DNA of 32,496 nucleotides from Pimelobacter sp. (GTDB taxonomy: Bacteria > Actinomycetota > Actinomycetes > Propionibacteriales > Nocardioidaceae): NCBI GenBank assembly GCA_002698575.1, contig NZZG01000110.1, forward strand, positions 1-32,496, written 5' to 3'. Positions within the stretch are counted from its first letter, which is position 1. Each line of letters begins with the position of its first letter. The notes beneath the pieces are model-generated. The model made no database searches and was not told where the DNA came from. It saw only the letters and a program-made list of their open reading frames with translations. Shown here one piece after another: positions 1 through 7,751 of this stretch. The position numbers and the translations under genes were made by a program.

Positions 1-2261
1 AGCCGGTCGGCGGTGCGGATGTAGTACATGAGGTAGCGGTCGAGGTAGCGCACCAGCGTCTCGTCGTCGAGGTCGCCGGCGAGCAGCCGCGCATGCACCG
101 GCGTCGCGCCGCCGTTGCCGCCGACGTACAGGTTCCAGCCCTTCTCGGTGGCGATGATCCCGAAGTCCTTCGAGCGGGCCTCGGCGCACTCGCGGGCGCA
201 CCCGGAGACGCCGCCCTTCAGCTTGTGCGGCGACCTCAGTCCGCGGTACCTCAGCTCCAGGGCGATCGCCATGCTGACCGAGTCCTGCACGCCGTACCTG
301 CACCACGTCGACCCCACGCACGACTTCACCGTGCGCAGCGACTTGCCGTAGGCGTGGCCGGACTCGAAGCCGGCGTCGACCAGCCGCTTCCAGATCTCGG
401 GCAGCTGCTCCATCCGGGCACCGAAGAGGTCGATGCGCTGGCCGCCGGTGATCTTGGTGTAGAGCCCGAAGTCCCGGGCCACCTCGCCGATCACGATCAG
501 CTTCTCCGGGGTGATCTCGCCACCGGGGATCCGCGGCACCACCGAGTAGGTGCCGTTGCGCTGGATGTTGGCCAGGTAGGCGTCGTTGGTGTCCTGCAGC
601 GTCCGGGTGGCGCCCTCGAGGACGTGGCCGTTGAGCTGGGTGGCCAGGATCGAGGCGACCACGGGCTTGCAGATGTCGCACCCGCGCCCACGCCCGTGGC
701 GGGCCACGATCTGGTCGAAGGAGGTGTGCTCGTGGACCGCGACCACGTCGTACAGCTCCTGGCGCGTCAGCGCGAAGTGCTCGCACAGCGACCGGTCCAC
801 GGTCCTGCCCTGCGAGGTGAAGTAGTCCTCCACGATCGACTTCACCAGCGGCTTGCACGAGCCGCACGTCGAACCGGCCGCCGTGCACGCGGTGACGCAG
901 CCCGGGCTGTCGCACGTCCCGCCCTCGGCGACGGCCTCGGTGATCTGCCCCTTGGTGACGTCGTTGCACGAGCACACCTGGGCCTCGTCCGGCAGCACCA
1001 CGCCACCGCTGCCGCCGCCTCGCGAGGCGGGCAGGATGAGCTCCTCGGGGTTCTCCGGGAGCGGGATGCCGGGGTTGGTCTCGGTGGCGACCATCGGGCG
1101 CAGCAGGCCGTACGACGTCGCGTCGCCGACGAGGATGCCGCCCAGCAGGCGGGGGCCGTCCTCGCTGACGACGAGCTTCTTGTAGATGCCCGCGACGGCG
1201 TCGGAGAAGACGAGCTCGAGGGAGTCCGGCGTCGCGGCGAAGGCGTCACCGAAGGACGCCACGTCGACGCCCATCAGCTTGAGTTTGGTCGACATGTCGG
1301 CGCCGGTGAAGGCACCGGGTCCGCCGAGCAGGGCGTCGACGGCGACCTCGGCCATCGTGTAACCGGGGGCGACCAGTCCGTACATCCTCCCGCCGGGCGC
1401 GGCGCACTCGCCGATCGCCCACACGGTCGGGTGGCTCGTGGAGCGACCCTGCTCGTCGACCAGGATCCCGCCGCGCTCGGCGAGGTCGAGGCCCGCGGCG
1501 CGCGCCAGGCCGTCGCGGGGTCGGATGCCGGCCGAGAAGACGACGACGTCGGCGTCGATCGCGTCGGCGTCCTGGAGCCCCAGACCGGTGACCTTGTCCT
1601 CGCCGAGCACGCACGTGGTCATCGCGCCGGTGTGCACGCTCAGGCCGAGCTCCTCGACGTGGCGGCGCAGCGTGGCGCCGCCGGCGTCGTCGACCTGCAC
1701 CGCCATCAGACGCGGCGCCATCTCCACGACGTGCGTGTGCAGGCCGAGGTCGCTGAGCGCCTTGGCTGCCTCCAGGCCGAGCAGCCCCCCGCCGATCACC
1801 GCGCCGACCCGAGCACCGGCCGCTGCCTCCCGGATCGCCTCGAGGTCCTCGATGGTCCGGTAGACGAAGCACCCCGGCAGGTCGCGCCCCTCGATCGGCG
1901 GCACGAACGGTGCGGCTCCGGTCGCCAGCACGAGCTGGTCGTAGGCCAGCACCTCGCCGTCGGCCAGCGTCAGCGAGCCGGGGCCCTCGACGCTCGGCCG
2001 GATGTCGGTCACCTCGGCGCCGAGGCGCAGCTCGACCCGCGGGTCGCCGTAGGCCCCCAGCGGCAGCAGGGACAGCGCGTCGGCACCCACCTCGAAGTAC
2101 GACGTGAGCGCGACGCGGTCGTAGGCCGCCCGGTGCTCCTCACCGATCACCACGATGTCGTGGGTCTCGGTGAGGCCGCGCTCGATCGCGGCCTGGACGA
2201 AGCGGTGGCCGACCATGCCGTGGCCGACGACCACGAGACGGTGACGAAGATGGGCCATCAT
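1..2261 (-). CDS. nirB: Nitrite reductase [NAD(P)H] large subunit, C-terminus cut by window edge
   Basis: Reduces nitrite to ammonium in the cytoplasm using NAD(P)H, FAD, an iron-sulfur cluster and siroheme. About 753 codons are visible; family members are near 830-850 residues, so roughly the last tenth lies left of the window. Order of parts: an N-terminal FAD motif (VVVGHGMVGHRF), a second nucleotide fold (VIGGGLLGLEAAKAL), a BFD-type [2Fe-2S] region (VCSC then TCGSCKP, with a second GCDICKP), then the sulfite/nitrite reductase domain. The siroheme/[4Fe-4S] ligands are present as SCVGSTWC and GCARECAEA (around 265-345). The start is the first ATG of ATGATG, overlapping the upstream stop by four bases (ATGA), with GAAGGGA before it. 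It is the last visible gene of the nitrate operon; nirD would be expected just outside the window. Confidence 0.95.
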   Translation of the reverse strand, partial: MMAHLRHRLVVVGHGMVGHRFVQAAIERGLTETHDIVVIGEEHRAAYDRVALTSYFEVGADALSLLPLGAYGDPRVELRLGAEVTDIRPSVEGPGSLTLADGEVLAYDQLVLATGAAPFVPPIEGRDLPGCFVYRTIEDLEAIREAAAGARVGAVIGGGLLGLEAAKALSDLGLHTHVVEMAPRLMAVQVDDAGGATLRRHVEELGLSVHTGAMTTCVLGEDKVTGLGLQDADAIDADVVVFSAGIRPRDGLARAAGLDLAERGGILVDEQGRSTSHPTVWAIGECAAPGGRMYGLVAPGYTMAEVAVDALLGGPGAFTGADMSTKLKLMGVDVASFGDAFAATPDSLELVFSDAVAGIYKKLVVSEDGPRLLGGILVGDATSYGLLRPMVATETNPGIPLPENPEELILPASRGGGSGGVVLPDEAQVCSCNDVTKGQITEAVAEGGTCDSPGCVTACTAAGSTCGSCKPLVKSIVEDYFTSQGRTVDRSLCEHFALTRQELYDVVAVHEHTSFDQIVARHGRGRGCDICKPVVASILATQLNGHVLEGATRTLQDTNDAYLANIQRNGTYSVVPRIPGGEITPEKLIVIGEVARDFGLYTKITGGQRIDLFGARMEQLPEIWKRLVDAGFESGHAYGKSLRTVKSCVGSTWCRYGVQDSVSMAIALELRYRGLRSPHKLKGGVSGCARECAEARSKDFGIIATEKGWNLYVGGNGGATPVHARLLAGDLDDETLVRYLDRYLMYYIRTADR

Positions 2262-3862
2262 CGGAGGTTCCCTTCGGTGCTGTCGGGGCGTTCGGTGCTT
2301 TCGGGACGTTCGGGGCGTTCTTCGGGGCTTTCTCGGGGGCGTTGCCGGGCGCTCCCCACAGGTGCCGCGGTGCCGGCGGGACCGGGGGGAGCAGTGGGAC
2401 CGGGGGGACCGGGGGTTCCGCGCTGGGCGAGCAGCTGGCGGACCGTGGGTGCGCAGCCGCCGCAGCCGGTCGTCGCCCGCGTGGTCTCGCGGACCGTCTC
2501 GAGCGAGGAGCAGGCGCGGATCCGCCCGGCGGTGACGCCGGCGCAGGCGCAGACCTCGGCCTCGTCGGTCAGCACGACCGGACGCACGGGCGCGTCCCCC
2601 AGCAGGAGGTCACCCGGCTCGTGCGGTGCCAGGACCGTGCGACGGTCGAAGAGCTGGGTGATCAGACCGATCCGGGACAGGTCGCCGACCATGGTGGCGG
2701 CGACGATCCGGTCCTCGCGCACCACCAGCCGGCGGTGGGTGCCGGCGATGGGGTTGGCGATCTCGACCACCTCCCCGCCCGCGGCCACCTCACGCTCGTG
2801 CTCACCGAGGACCGCGACGTCGAGGTCGGTGGCGCGCAACCGGGCGACGACGCGGCTGCCGTCGTAGCGGACGTCCTCCCCGGCCAGGCGGGCCGCGAGG
2901 AGCTCGGCCTGCTCCCACGCCGCCGGCACGAAGCCCGACGTCCGGCCGTCGTGCTCGGCGCAGTCACCGATGGCGCGCACGGCCGGGTCGCTGGTGGTGA
3001 GGGTGTCGTCGACGACCAGGCCACGTCGCACCTCGAGACCGGCGCGGCGACCGAGGGACACCGAGGGACGCACCCCGGCCGTGATCACGACCAGGTCGGT
3101 CTCCAGCGTGTGGCCGTTGTCGAGCCTGAGCCCGCAGCGCTCGTCGGGCGACTCGGTGCCGTCGGTGAACGACACGGCCCGCGCGCCGGTGTAGACCGGG
3201 GTGTCGAGCCGGTCGAGGTTGCGGGCGAGGATCTTCCCGGCGGGCGCGCCGACGTGGCTGCGCAGGAGGTGCTCGCTGCCCTCGACGATCTCGGTCAGCA
3301 CGCCGCGGATGCTGAGCGCCCGGGCGACCTGCAGGCCCAGCAGCCCGCCGCCGACGACGACGGCGCGGACGTCGCCCCCGGTCGCCTCCGCGCGTGCCAG
3401 GCGACCGGCGACGTCCGCCGACAGGCGCAGGCAGTCGTCCAGGTGGCGGAACGAGTGCAGCCGGTCGTGGAGGCGTCCGTCGAGCCGGACGAGACCACGG
3501 ATCGGCGGCAGCGTGGGCAGGGAGCCCGTCGCCAGGACGAGGGTGTCGTAGGGCACCGCGTTGCCGTCGACCAGCACGACGCAACGCTCGGCGACCTCGA
3601 GCCGGTCGACGCGGGCATCCAGGCGCAGGTCGACACCGCGCTCGGCGTACCACTGCGGCGTGCGCAGGGTGATCGCGTCGACCGAGTGCGTGCCCTCCAG
3701 CACGGCCGAGAGCAGGATCCGGTTGTACGGCGCGTACCGCTCGCCGCCGAGCACCGTGATGTCGTCGACGCCGCGGGACACCAGGGACTCGACGAGCCGG
3801 TTGGCCGCCATCCCGGAGCCGACGACGACGACCCTGCCCGGGCCGGCGGTGGGCGCGCTCAT
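2258..3862 (-). CDS. FAD-dependent oxidoreductase with C-terminal BFD-like [2Fe-2S] domain, NasB-type electron-transfer subunit of nitrate reductase
   Basis: The protein has 534 residues. It begins with an FAD-binding Rossmann motif (VVVVGSGMAANRLVES, residues about 10-26), has a second NAD(P)-binding motif (VVVGGGLLGLQVARAL, about 170-185) and the late FAD motif AIGDCAEHDG (about 290). A BFD-type [2Fe-2S] domain follows (VCACAGVTAGRI, then TGCGGCAP, about 435-480). This domain order is that of NasB-like proteins, which carry electrons from NAD(P)H to the molybdenum nitrate reductase; that role here is inferred from domains and position. It overlaps narB upstream and nirB downstream by four bases each (ATGA), so the three are translationally coupled. 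The last 50 or so residues are a Pro/Glu/Arg/Ser-rich low-complexity tail with repeated ERPE-like units, probably disordered. Its N-terminal half resembles NirB, but it lacks the siroheme domain. Confidence 0.85.
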   Translation of the reverse strand: MSAPTAGPGRVVVVGSGMAANRLVESLVSRGVDDITVLGGERYAPYNRILLSAVLEGTHSVDAITLRTPQWYAERGVDLRLDARVDRLEVAERCVVLVDGNAVPYDTLVLATGSLPTLPPIRGLVRLDGRLHDRLHSFRHLDDCLRLSADVAGRLARAEATGGDVRAVVVGGGLLGLQVARALSIRGVLTEIVEGSEHLLRSHVGAPAGKILARNLDRLDTPVYTGARAVSFTDGTESPDERCGLRLDNGHTLETDLVVITAGVRPSVSLGRRAGLEVRRGLVVDDTLTTSDPAVRAIGDCAEHDGRTSGFVPAAWEQAELLAARLAGEDVRYDGSRVVARLRATDLDVAVLGEHEREVAAGGEVVEIANPIAGTHRRLVVREDRIVAATMVGDLSRIGLITQLFDRRTVLAPHEPGDLLLGDAPVRPVVLTDEAEVCACAGVTAGRIRACSSLETVRETTRATTGCGGCAPTVRQLLAQRGTPGPPGPTAPPGPAGTAAPVGSARQRPRESPEERPERPESTERPDSTEGNLR

Positions 3863-5946
3863 CGGACCCTCGCCCGCTGGGCCGGTACGGCGCGCGTGAC
3901 GGCGGCCGCGCAGACCTTGAACTCCGGCATCCGGCTCATCGGGTCCAGGGCGTCGTTGGTGAGCCGGTTGGCGCCGACCCAGTGGAAGGGCACGAAGATC
4001 GTGTCGGGCCGGATGGTGGGGACGACCCGGGCGGGCGCCGTGAGGGCGCCGCGTCGGGTGCTGACCTCGACCTGCTCACCGTCGCGCACGCCGATCCTGC
4101 CGGCCAGCATCGGGTGCAGCTCGACGAAGATGCCCTCGTCGCGGAGGTCGGTGATCCGACGGGTCTGCGCGCCGGACTGGTACTGCGCGAGCACGCGTCC
4201 GGTCGTGAGGTGCACGGGGTAGTCGGCGTCGGGCTGCTCGGCTGCTCCGGCGTGGTCGACGACGAGCGCGCGCGCCCGGCCGTCGGCCGTGGCGAACGCG
4301 TCGGCGAAGAGCCGTGGCGTGCCGGGGTGGTCACGGTCCGGGCAGGGCCAGAAGACGCCCTGCTCGGCGCGGATCCGGTCGTAGGTGATGCCGGCGTAGT
4401 CGGCGCGACCCCCGGCCGAGGCCAGCGCCAGCTCGGCGAAGACCTCCTCGGGATCGAGCGGGAAGGAGGCCCGGCACCCGAGTCGCGTGGCCAGGCCGGC
4501 GATGACGTCGAGGTCGCTGCGCACCCCGTCGGGCGGTGCGACGGCCTGCTCGCGCAGGATCACCCGGCCTTCGAGGTTCGTCATCGTGCCGCTCTCCTCG
4601 GCCCATTGCGTGACCGGCAGCACCACGTCGGCGAGCGCGGCGGTCTCGGACATCACGATGTCGGCGACCACGAGCAGGTCCAGGGACTCCAGCCGCTCGG
4701 CGACCTGGGTGGCGTGCGGGGCGGAGACGACGATGTTGCTGCCGTGCACGAGCAGTGCCCGCGGGCCGCCATCGGTGCCGAGCGCGTCGAGGAGCTCGTA
4801 GGCCGAGCGTCCCGGGCCGGGCAGCGAGTCCGGGTCGACGCCCCACACCCCGGCCACGTGGGCGCGCGCGGCCGGGTCGTCGATCATCCGGTAGCCGGGC
4901 AGCTGGTCGGACTTCTGCCCGTGCTCGCGGCCACCCTGGCCGTTGCCCTGGCCGGTCAGGCAGCCGTAGCCGGCGTACGGCTTGCCGCACATGCCCAGGC
5001 CGAGGGCGAGGTTGATCCAGGCGAGCACCGTCGCGGTGCCCTGGCTGTGCTGCTCGGCCCCGCGGGCGGTGAGCACCATCACCCGCTCGGAGTCGGCCAG
5101 CAGGGCGGCCACCTCGCGCAGGTCCTCGGCCGCGATCCCGCTGACCCGCTCGACCCGCTCGGGCCACCAGCCCGCGACCGAACGCCGTACGTCGTCGAAG
5201 CCGGTGGTCCGCTCCGCCAGGTAGTCCTCGTCGAGTGCCCCGGCGGCGTCGAGCAGGTGCAGGAGACCGAGCGCGACCGGCAGGTCCGTGCCGGGCACCG
5301 GCTGCAGCAGGTGGTCGGCGCGCTCGCCGGTGGGGGTCAGGCGAGGGTCGATGACGACCAGCCGGCCGCCTCGTTCGCGCAGCCGGTCCAGGTGACGCGC
5401 GGCGGGCGGCATCGTCTCGGCCAGGTTGGACCCGACGAGCACGACCACGTCGGCCCGCTCGACGTCGGAGAGCGGGAACGGCAGCCCGCGGTCGACGCCG
5501 AAGGCCTGGTTCCCGGCCGAGGCGGCCGAGCTCATGCACCACCGGCCGTTGTAGTCGATCTGGCTGGTGCCGAGCGCGACGCGGGCGAACTTGCCGAGCA
5601 GGTAGGCCTTCTCGTTGGTCAGCCCACCGCCTCCGAAGACGGCGACGCTGTCGTCCCCGGAGGCGGTGCGCAGCTCGGTGATCCGCTCGGCGACCAGGTC
5701 CAGCGCCTCCTCCCACCCCACGGCGGAGAGCTCACCGGTCGTCCGATCGCGCACCAGCGGGGTGGTGAGTCGCTCCCGGTGTCCCCGCAGACCGCCGGCG
5801 GTCCAGCCCTTGCGACACAGCGCCCCCTCGTTGACCGGGAAGTCGGGACGCGCCCGCACCTCCAGCACGGCACCACCCCGCGCCCGGCGAGGGGCGAGGG
5901 TCATGCCGCACTGGAGGCTGCAGTAGGGACAGTGGGTGTCGGTCAT
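3859..5946 (-). CDS. narB: Assimilatory nitrate reductase catalytic subunit, molybdopterin enzyme
   Basis: The 695-residue protein is a molybdopterin oxidoreductase that reduces nitrate to nitrite in the cytoplasm. The N-terminal [4Fe-4S] ligands are Cys6, Cys9, Cys13 and Cys44 (HCPYCSLQC, then LCRKGW). The molybdenum-ligand cysteine is Cys137 in NGRWCMSSAASAG, the Nap/Nas-type arrangement. TGQGNGQGGREHGQKSDQL and MTNLEGRV are typical of NarB/NasA-like enzymes, and the C-terminal molybdopterin-dinucleotide domain contains TTGRVLAQYQSGAQTRR. There is no twin-arginine signal and no C-terminal [2Fe-2S] domain; the latter sits on the next protein. ATG start 18 bases after narK. The first part overlaps nothing, while the stop overlaps the following ATG. 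Whether this should be called narB, nasA or nasC is a naming choice; the assimilatory function is well supported by the nirB neighbour. Confidence 0.93.
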   Translation of the reverse strand: MTDTHCPYCSLQCGMTLAPRRARGGAVLEVRARPDFPVNEGALCRKGWTAGGLRGHRERLTTPLVRDRTTGELSAVGWEEALDLVAERITELRTASGDDSVAVFGGGGLTNEKAYLLGKFARVALGTSQIDYNGRWCMSSAASAGNQAFGVDRGLPFPLSDVERADVVVLVGSNLAETMPPAARHLDRLRERGGRLVVIDPRLTPTGERADHLLQPVPGTDLPVALGLLHLLDAAGALDEDYLAERTTGFDDVRRSVAGWWPERVERVSGIAAEDLREVAALLADSERVMVLTARGAEQHSQGTATVLAWINLALGLGMCGKPYAGYGCLTGQGNGQGGREHGQKSDQLPGYRMIDDPAARAHVAGVWGVDPDSLPGPGRSAYELLDALGTDGGPRALLVHGSNIVVSAPHATQVAERLESLDLLVVADIVMSETAALADVVLPVTQWAEESGTMTNLEGRVILREQAVAPPDGVRSDLDVIAGLATRLGCRASFPLDPEEVFAELALASAGGRADYAGITYDRIRAEQGVFWPCPDRDHPGTPRLFADAFATADGRARALVVDHAGAAEQPDADYPVHLTTGRVLAQYQSGAQTRRITDLRDEGIFVELHPMLAGRIGVRDGEQVEVSTRRGALTAPARVVPTIRPDTIFVPFHWVGANRLTNDALDPMSRMPEFKVCAAAVTRAVPAQRARVR

Positions 5947-5964
5947 CCGGGACTGTCGCGCCTC

Positions 5965-7467
5965 TCAGATCCGCACAGCGGCGAGGCTGCTGGCCCGGCT
6001 GCTGCTCTTCTTCAGGTAGACCGCGAAGCACACGACCGCGCAGACCACGTAGTAGAGGGTGAAGACGAGGAACGCGCCCTTGGTGGCCGAGAGCGGGTTG
6101 TCGACCCACGGCGAGGCGAAGGCCAGCGGGATCAGGAAGCCGCCGAGGGCACCGCACGCCCCGACGACGCCCAGGGCGGCCGAGGCCTCCTTGGTGGCGA
6201 CACCGAGGGCCCGGGTGCGCTCCGGCGTGCCCGCCTCGGTGGTCACCTCGGCCTCGTTGCGCCAGATCGCGGGGATCATCTTGTACGCCGACCCGTTGCC
6301 GATGCCGGTGGCGGCGAAGACGCACAGGAAGAAGCCGAGGAACCAGGGGAACCACGACTTGTTGTCGAGGGCGATCGCCGGGTCGGCGGTCGGGTTCGGG
6401 GTGAGCTGGGTCAGGGTCCACAGGACCGCGAGGGTGAAGACGATCATCGCGACGAACGAGTAGAGCGTGATCCGCGCGCCACCGAACCGGTCGGCCAGCC
6501 AGCCGCCGAAGGGCCGGGTCGCCGAGCCGATGCCGGCACCGAGGAAGGCGTAGTAGGCGAAGAACACCCCGGTGCCGAGCGGCGCGGGCTCCGGGACCCA
6601 GAAGTTGAGCTTGATCAGCAGCGGCATCGCGGCGGAGTAGCCGATGAACGAGCCGAACGTGCCGATGTAGAGGAACGCCATGATCCACGTGTGCGGCTTC
6701 CGGACGATCTGCAGCTGCTCACGGGGCCTGGAGACCGCCGAGGTCAGGTTGTCCATGTAGCGGGCGGCAGCCAGGGTCGCGATCACCGCGAGGGCGGCGT
6801 AGACGTAGGCGGCGATCTTCAGGTCGATGCCGGAGTCGCGGGCCTTCACCAGGCCGAAGATGCCGGCGCCACCGACCATCACCGGCAGCAGCAGCTGGAT
6901 GATCGAGACGCCCAGGTTGCCGCCGGCGGCGTTGAGGCCGAGGGCGGCACCCTTCTTGGCGGCCGGGTAGAAGAAGTTGATGTTGGCCATCGAGGAGGCG
7001 AAGTTGCCGCCCCCGAAGCCGGCCGTGGCGGCGATCAGGCAGAACGCCCAGTACGGCGTGCTCGGGTTCTGCACGGCCCAGGCGAAGGTCAGCGTCGGCA
7101 CCAGGAGCATCGCCGCGCTGATCACCGTCCAGTTGCGCCCGCCGAACTTCGGGACCGCGAAGGTGTAGGGCAGCCGCAGCAGCGCGCCCACCAGGTTGGG
7201 GATCGCCACCAGGACGAAGAGCTGCTGGGCGGAGAAGGCGAAGCCCTGGGCGACGAGGAAGGCCGAGCTGACGCTCCAGATCAACCAGACCGAGAAGCCG
7301 AGGTGCTCGGCGAAGATCGACCAGGCGAGGTTGCGGCGCGCGACCTGCTTGCCGCCGTTCTCCCAGAAGTCCTCCTCCTCGGGGCGCCAGTCGTCGATCC
7401 AGTACCGGCCACGGGCCGATCGCTGCTGGGTGGCCGACGCGGTGGTCGGTTCACTGGTCACGGTCAT
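5965..7467 (-). CDS. narK: Nitrate/nitrite MFS transporter, NarK/NasA family
   Basis: A 500-residue major-facilitator protein that brings nitrate into the cell (or exchanges nitrate and nitrite). About twelve hydrophobic segments are visible. The nitrate-porter signatures are present: GFGGGNFASSMANINFFYP near residue 150 and GIGNGSAYKMIPAIW near residue 385. A soluble N-terminal stretch of about 45 residues (YWIDDWRPEEEDFWENGG) precedes the first membrane segment, as in many actinobacterial NarK proteins. The ATG has a good ribosome site (AGGAG with six to seven bases spacing). It is the first gene of the nitrate operon, divergent from nhaA. A short palindrome and a cluster of direct repeats lie upstream (7497-7596) and could carry nitrogen control. 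Direction of transport cannot be read from sequence. Confidence 0.93.
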   Translation of the reverse strand: MTVTSEPTTASATQQRSARGRYWIDDWRPEEEDFWENGGKQVARRNLAWSIFAEHLGFSVWLIWSVSSAFLVAQGFAFSAQQLFVLVAIPNLVGALLRLPYTFAVPKFGGRNWTVISAAMLLVPTLTFAWAVQNPSTPYWAFCLIAATAGFGGGNFASSMANINFFYPAAKKGAALGLNAAGGNLGVSIIQLLLPVMVGGAGIFGLVKARDSGIDLKIAAYVYAALAVIATLAAARYMDNLTSAVSRPREQLQIVRKPHTWIMAFLYIGTFGSFIGYSAAMPLLIKLNFWVPEPAPLGTGVFFAYYAFLGAGIGSATRPFGGWLADRFGGARITLYSFVAMIVFTLAVLWTLTQLTPNPTADPAIALDNKSWFPWFLGFFLCVFAATGIGNGSAYKMIPAIWRNEAEVTTEAGTPERTRALGVATKEASAALGVVGACGALGGFLIPLAFASPWVDNPLSATKGAFLVFTLYYVVCAVVCFAVYLKKSSSRASSLAAVRI

Positions 7468-7496
7468 GGGTCGCTCCTGGCTCGACGGATCGGGGA

Positions 7497-7509
7497 TGAC
7501 CAGTAGTCA
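7497..7509 (-). promoter_or_regulatory. Short inverted repeat upstream of narK (operator candidate)
   Basis: The sequence reads TGAC-N5-GTCA and lies 30 bases before the narK ATG; on the narK strand it begins with a TTGACT hexamer that could be a -35 box. No TANNNT -10 box occurs at the right distance, so a promoter is not called. It is short enough to occur by chance. Confidence 0.25.
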
Positions 7510-7564
7510 AGGCCGCGCAGGTTTCGGGGTCGGGGTGCCCGCCGAGAACGTTGTGTCACCGTCG

Positions 7565-7596
7565 CCTCACGACCTCACGGACCTCACGACCTCACG
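7565..7596. repeat. Four direct copies of CCTCACG between narK and nhaA
   Basis: CCTCACG occurs at 7565, 7573, 7582 and 7590, so spacing is 8, 9 and 8 bases. The block can also be seen as two copies of a 17-base unit. It lies about 100-130 bases upstream of narK and 155-185 bases upstream of the nhaA start. It may be a regulator array for the nitrate operon; the spacing is not a multiple of one helical turn. Confidence 0.6.
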
Positions 7597-7649
7597 CCGT
7601 GCGCCGTACGCCGGATGGGGCTCGGGCACGGACCGGTCGGTAGAGTGGA

Positions 7650-7703
7650 TCCCGGTGAGCCGGGAAGTCTGGTCGGCAACGGAAGTCGACGGCGACTCCC
7701 GTT
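7650..7703 (+). promoter_or_regulatory. Structured 5' leader of nhaA (riboswitch-like candidate, class unknown)
   Basis: Two strong hairpins stand 12 bases apart. Hairpin 1: 7650-7655 pairs with 7660-7665 (TCCCGG/CCGGGA) around a TGAG loop. Hairpin 2: 7678-7688 pairs with 7693-7703 (AACGG-A-AGTCG against CGACT-C-CCGTT), ten pairs, one A-C mismatch and an ACGG loop. The linker reads AGTCTGGTCGGC. A palindrome (GCGCATGCGC, 7711-7720) and a GAGG ribosome site followed by CCTCC (7740-7750) lie between it and the GTG start. The GGGAAGTC stretch recalls part of cobalamin riboswitches, but the B12 box and the rest of that fold are absent. A TAGAGT hexamer at 7641-7646 may be the -10 box, though its start site would fall inside hairpin 1. 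Confidence 0.45.
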
Positions 7704-7751
7704 CAGTTGTGCGCATGCGCGTTCGTGGATCGACACCTTGAGGACCTCCCA

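Noticed and set aside
93..7506. Very long plus-strand open frames opposite the nitrate operon (up to more than 1100 codons)
   Set aside because: They are shadows of strongly supported minus-strand genes; their translations are Arg/Gly/Val/Asp-rich with no domain, produced by G/C third-position bias.
7520..7560. GlnR-type nitrogen control site upstream of narK
   Set aside because: Only a single GAAAC half-site is present on the narK strand; the GTNAC partner at the six-base spacing is missing.
7641..7720. Cobalamin riboswitch before nhaA
   Set aside because: Only a GGGAAGTC-like stretch agrees; the B12 box and the conserved GCCACTG region are absent and the element is far too short.
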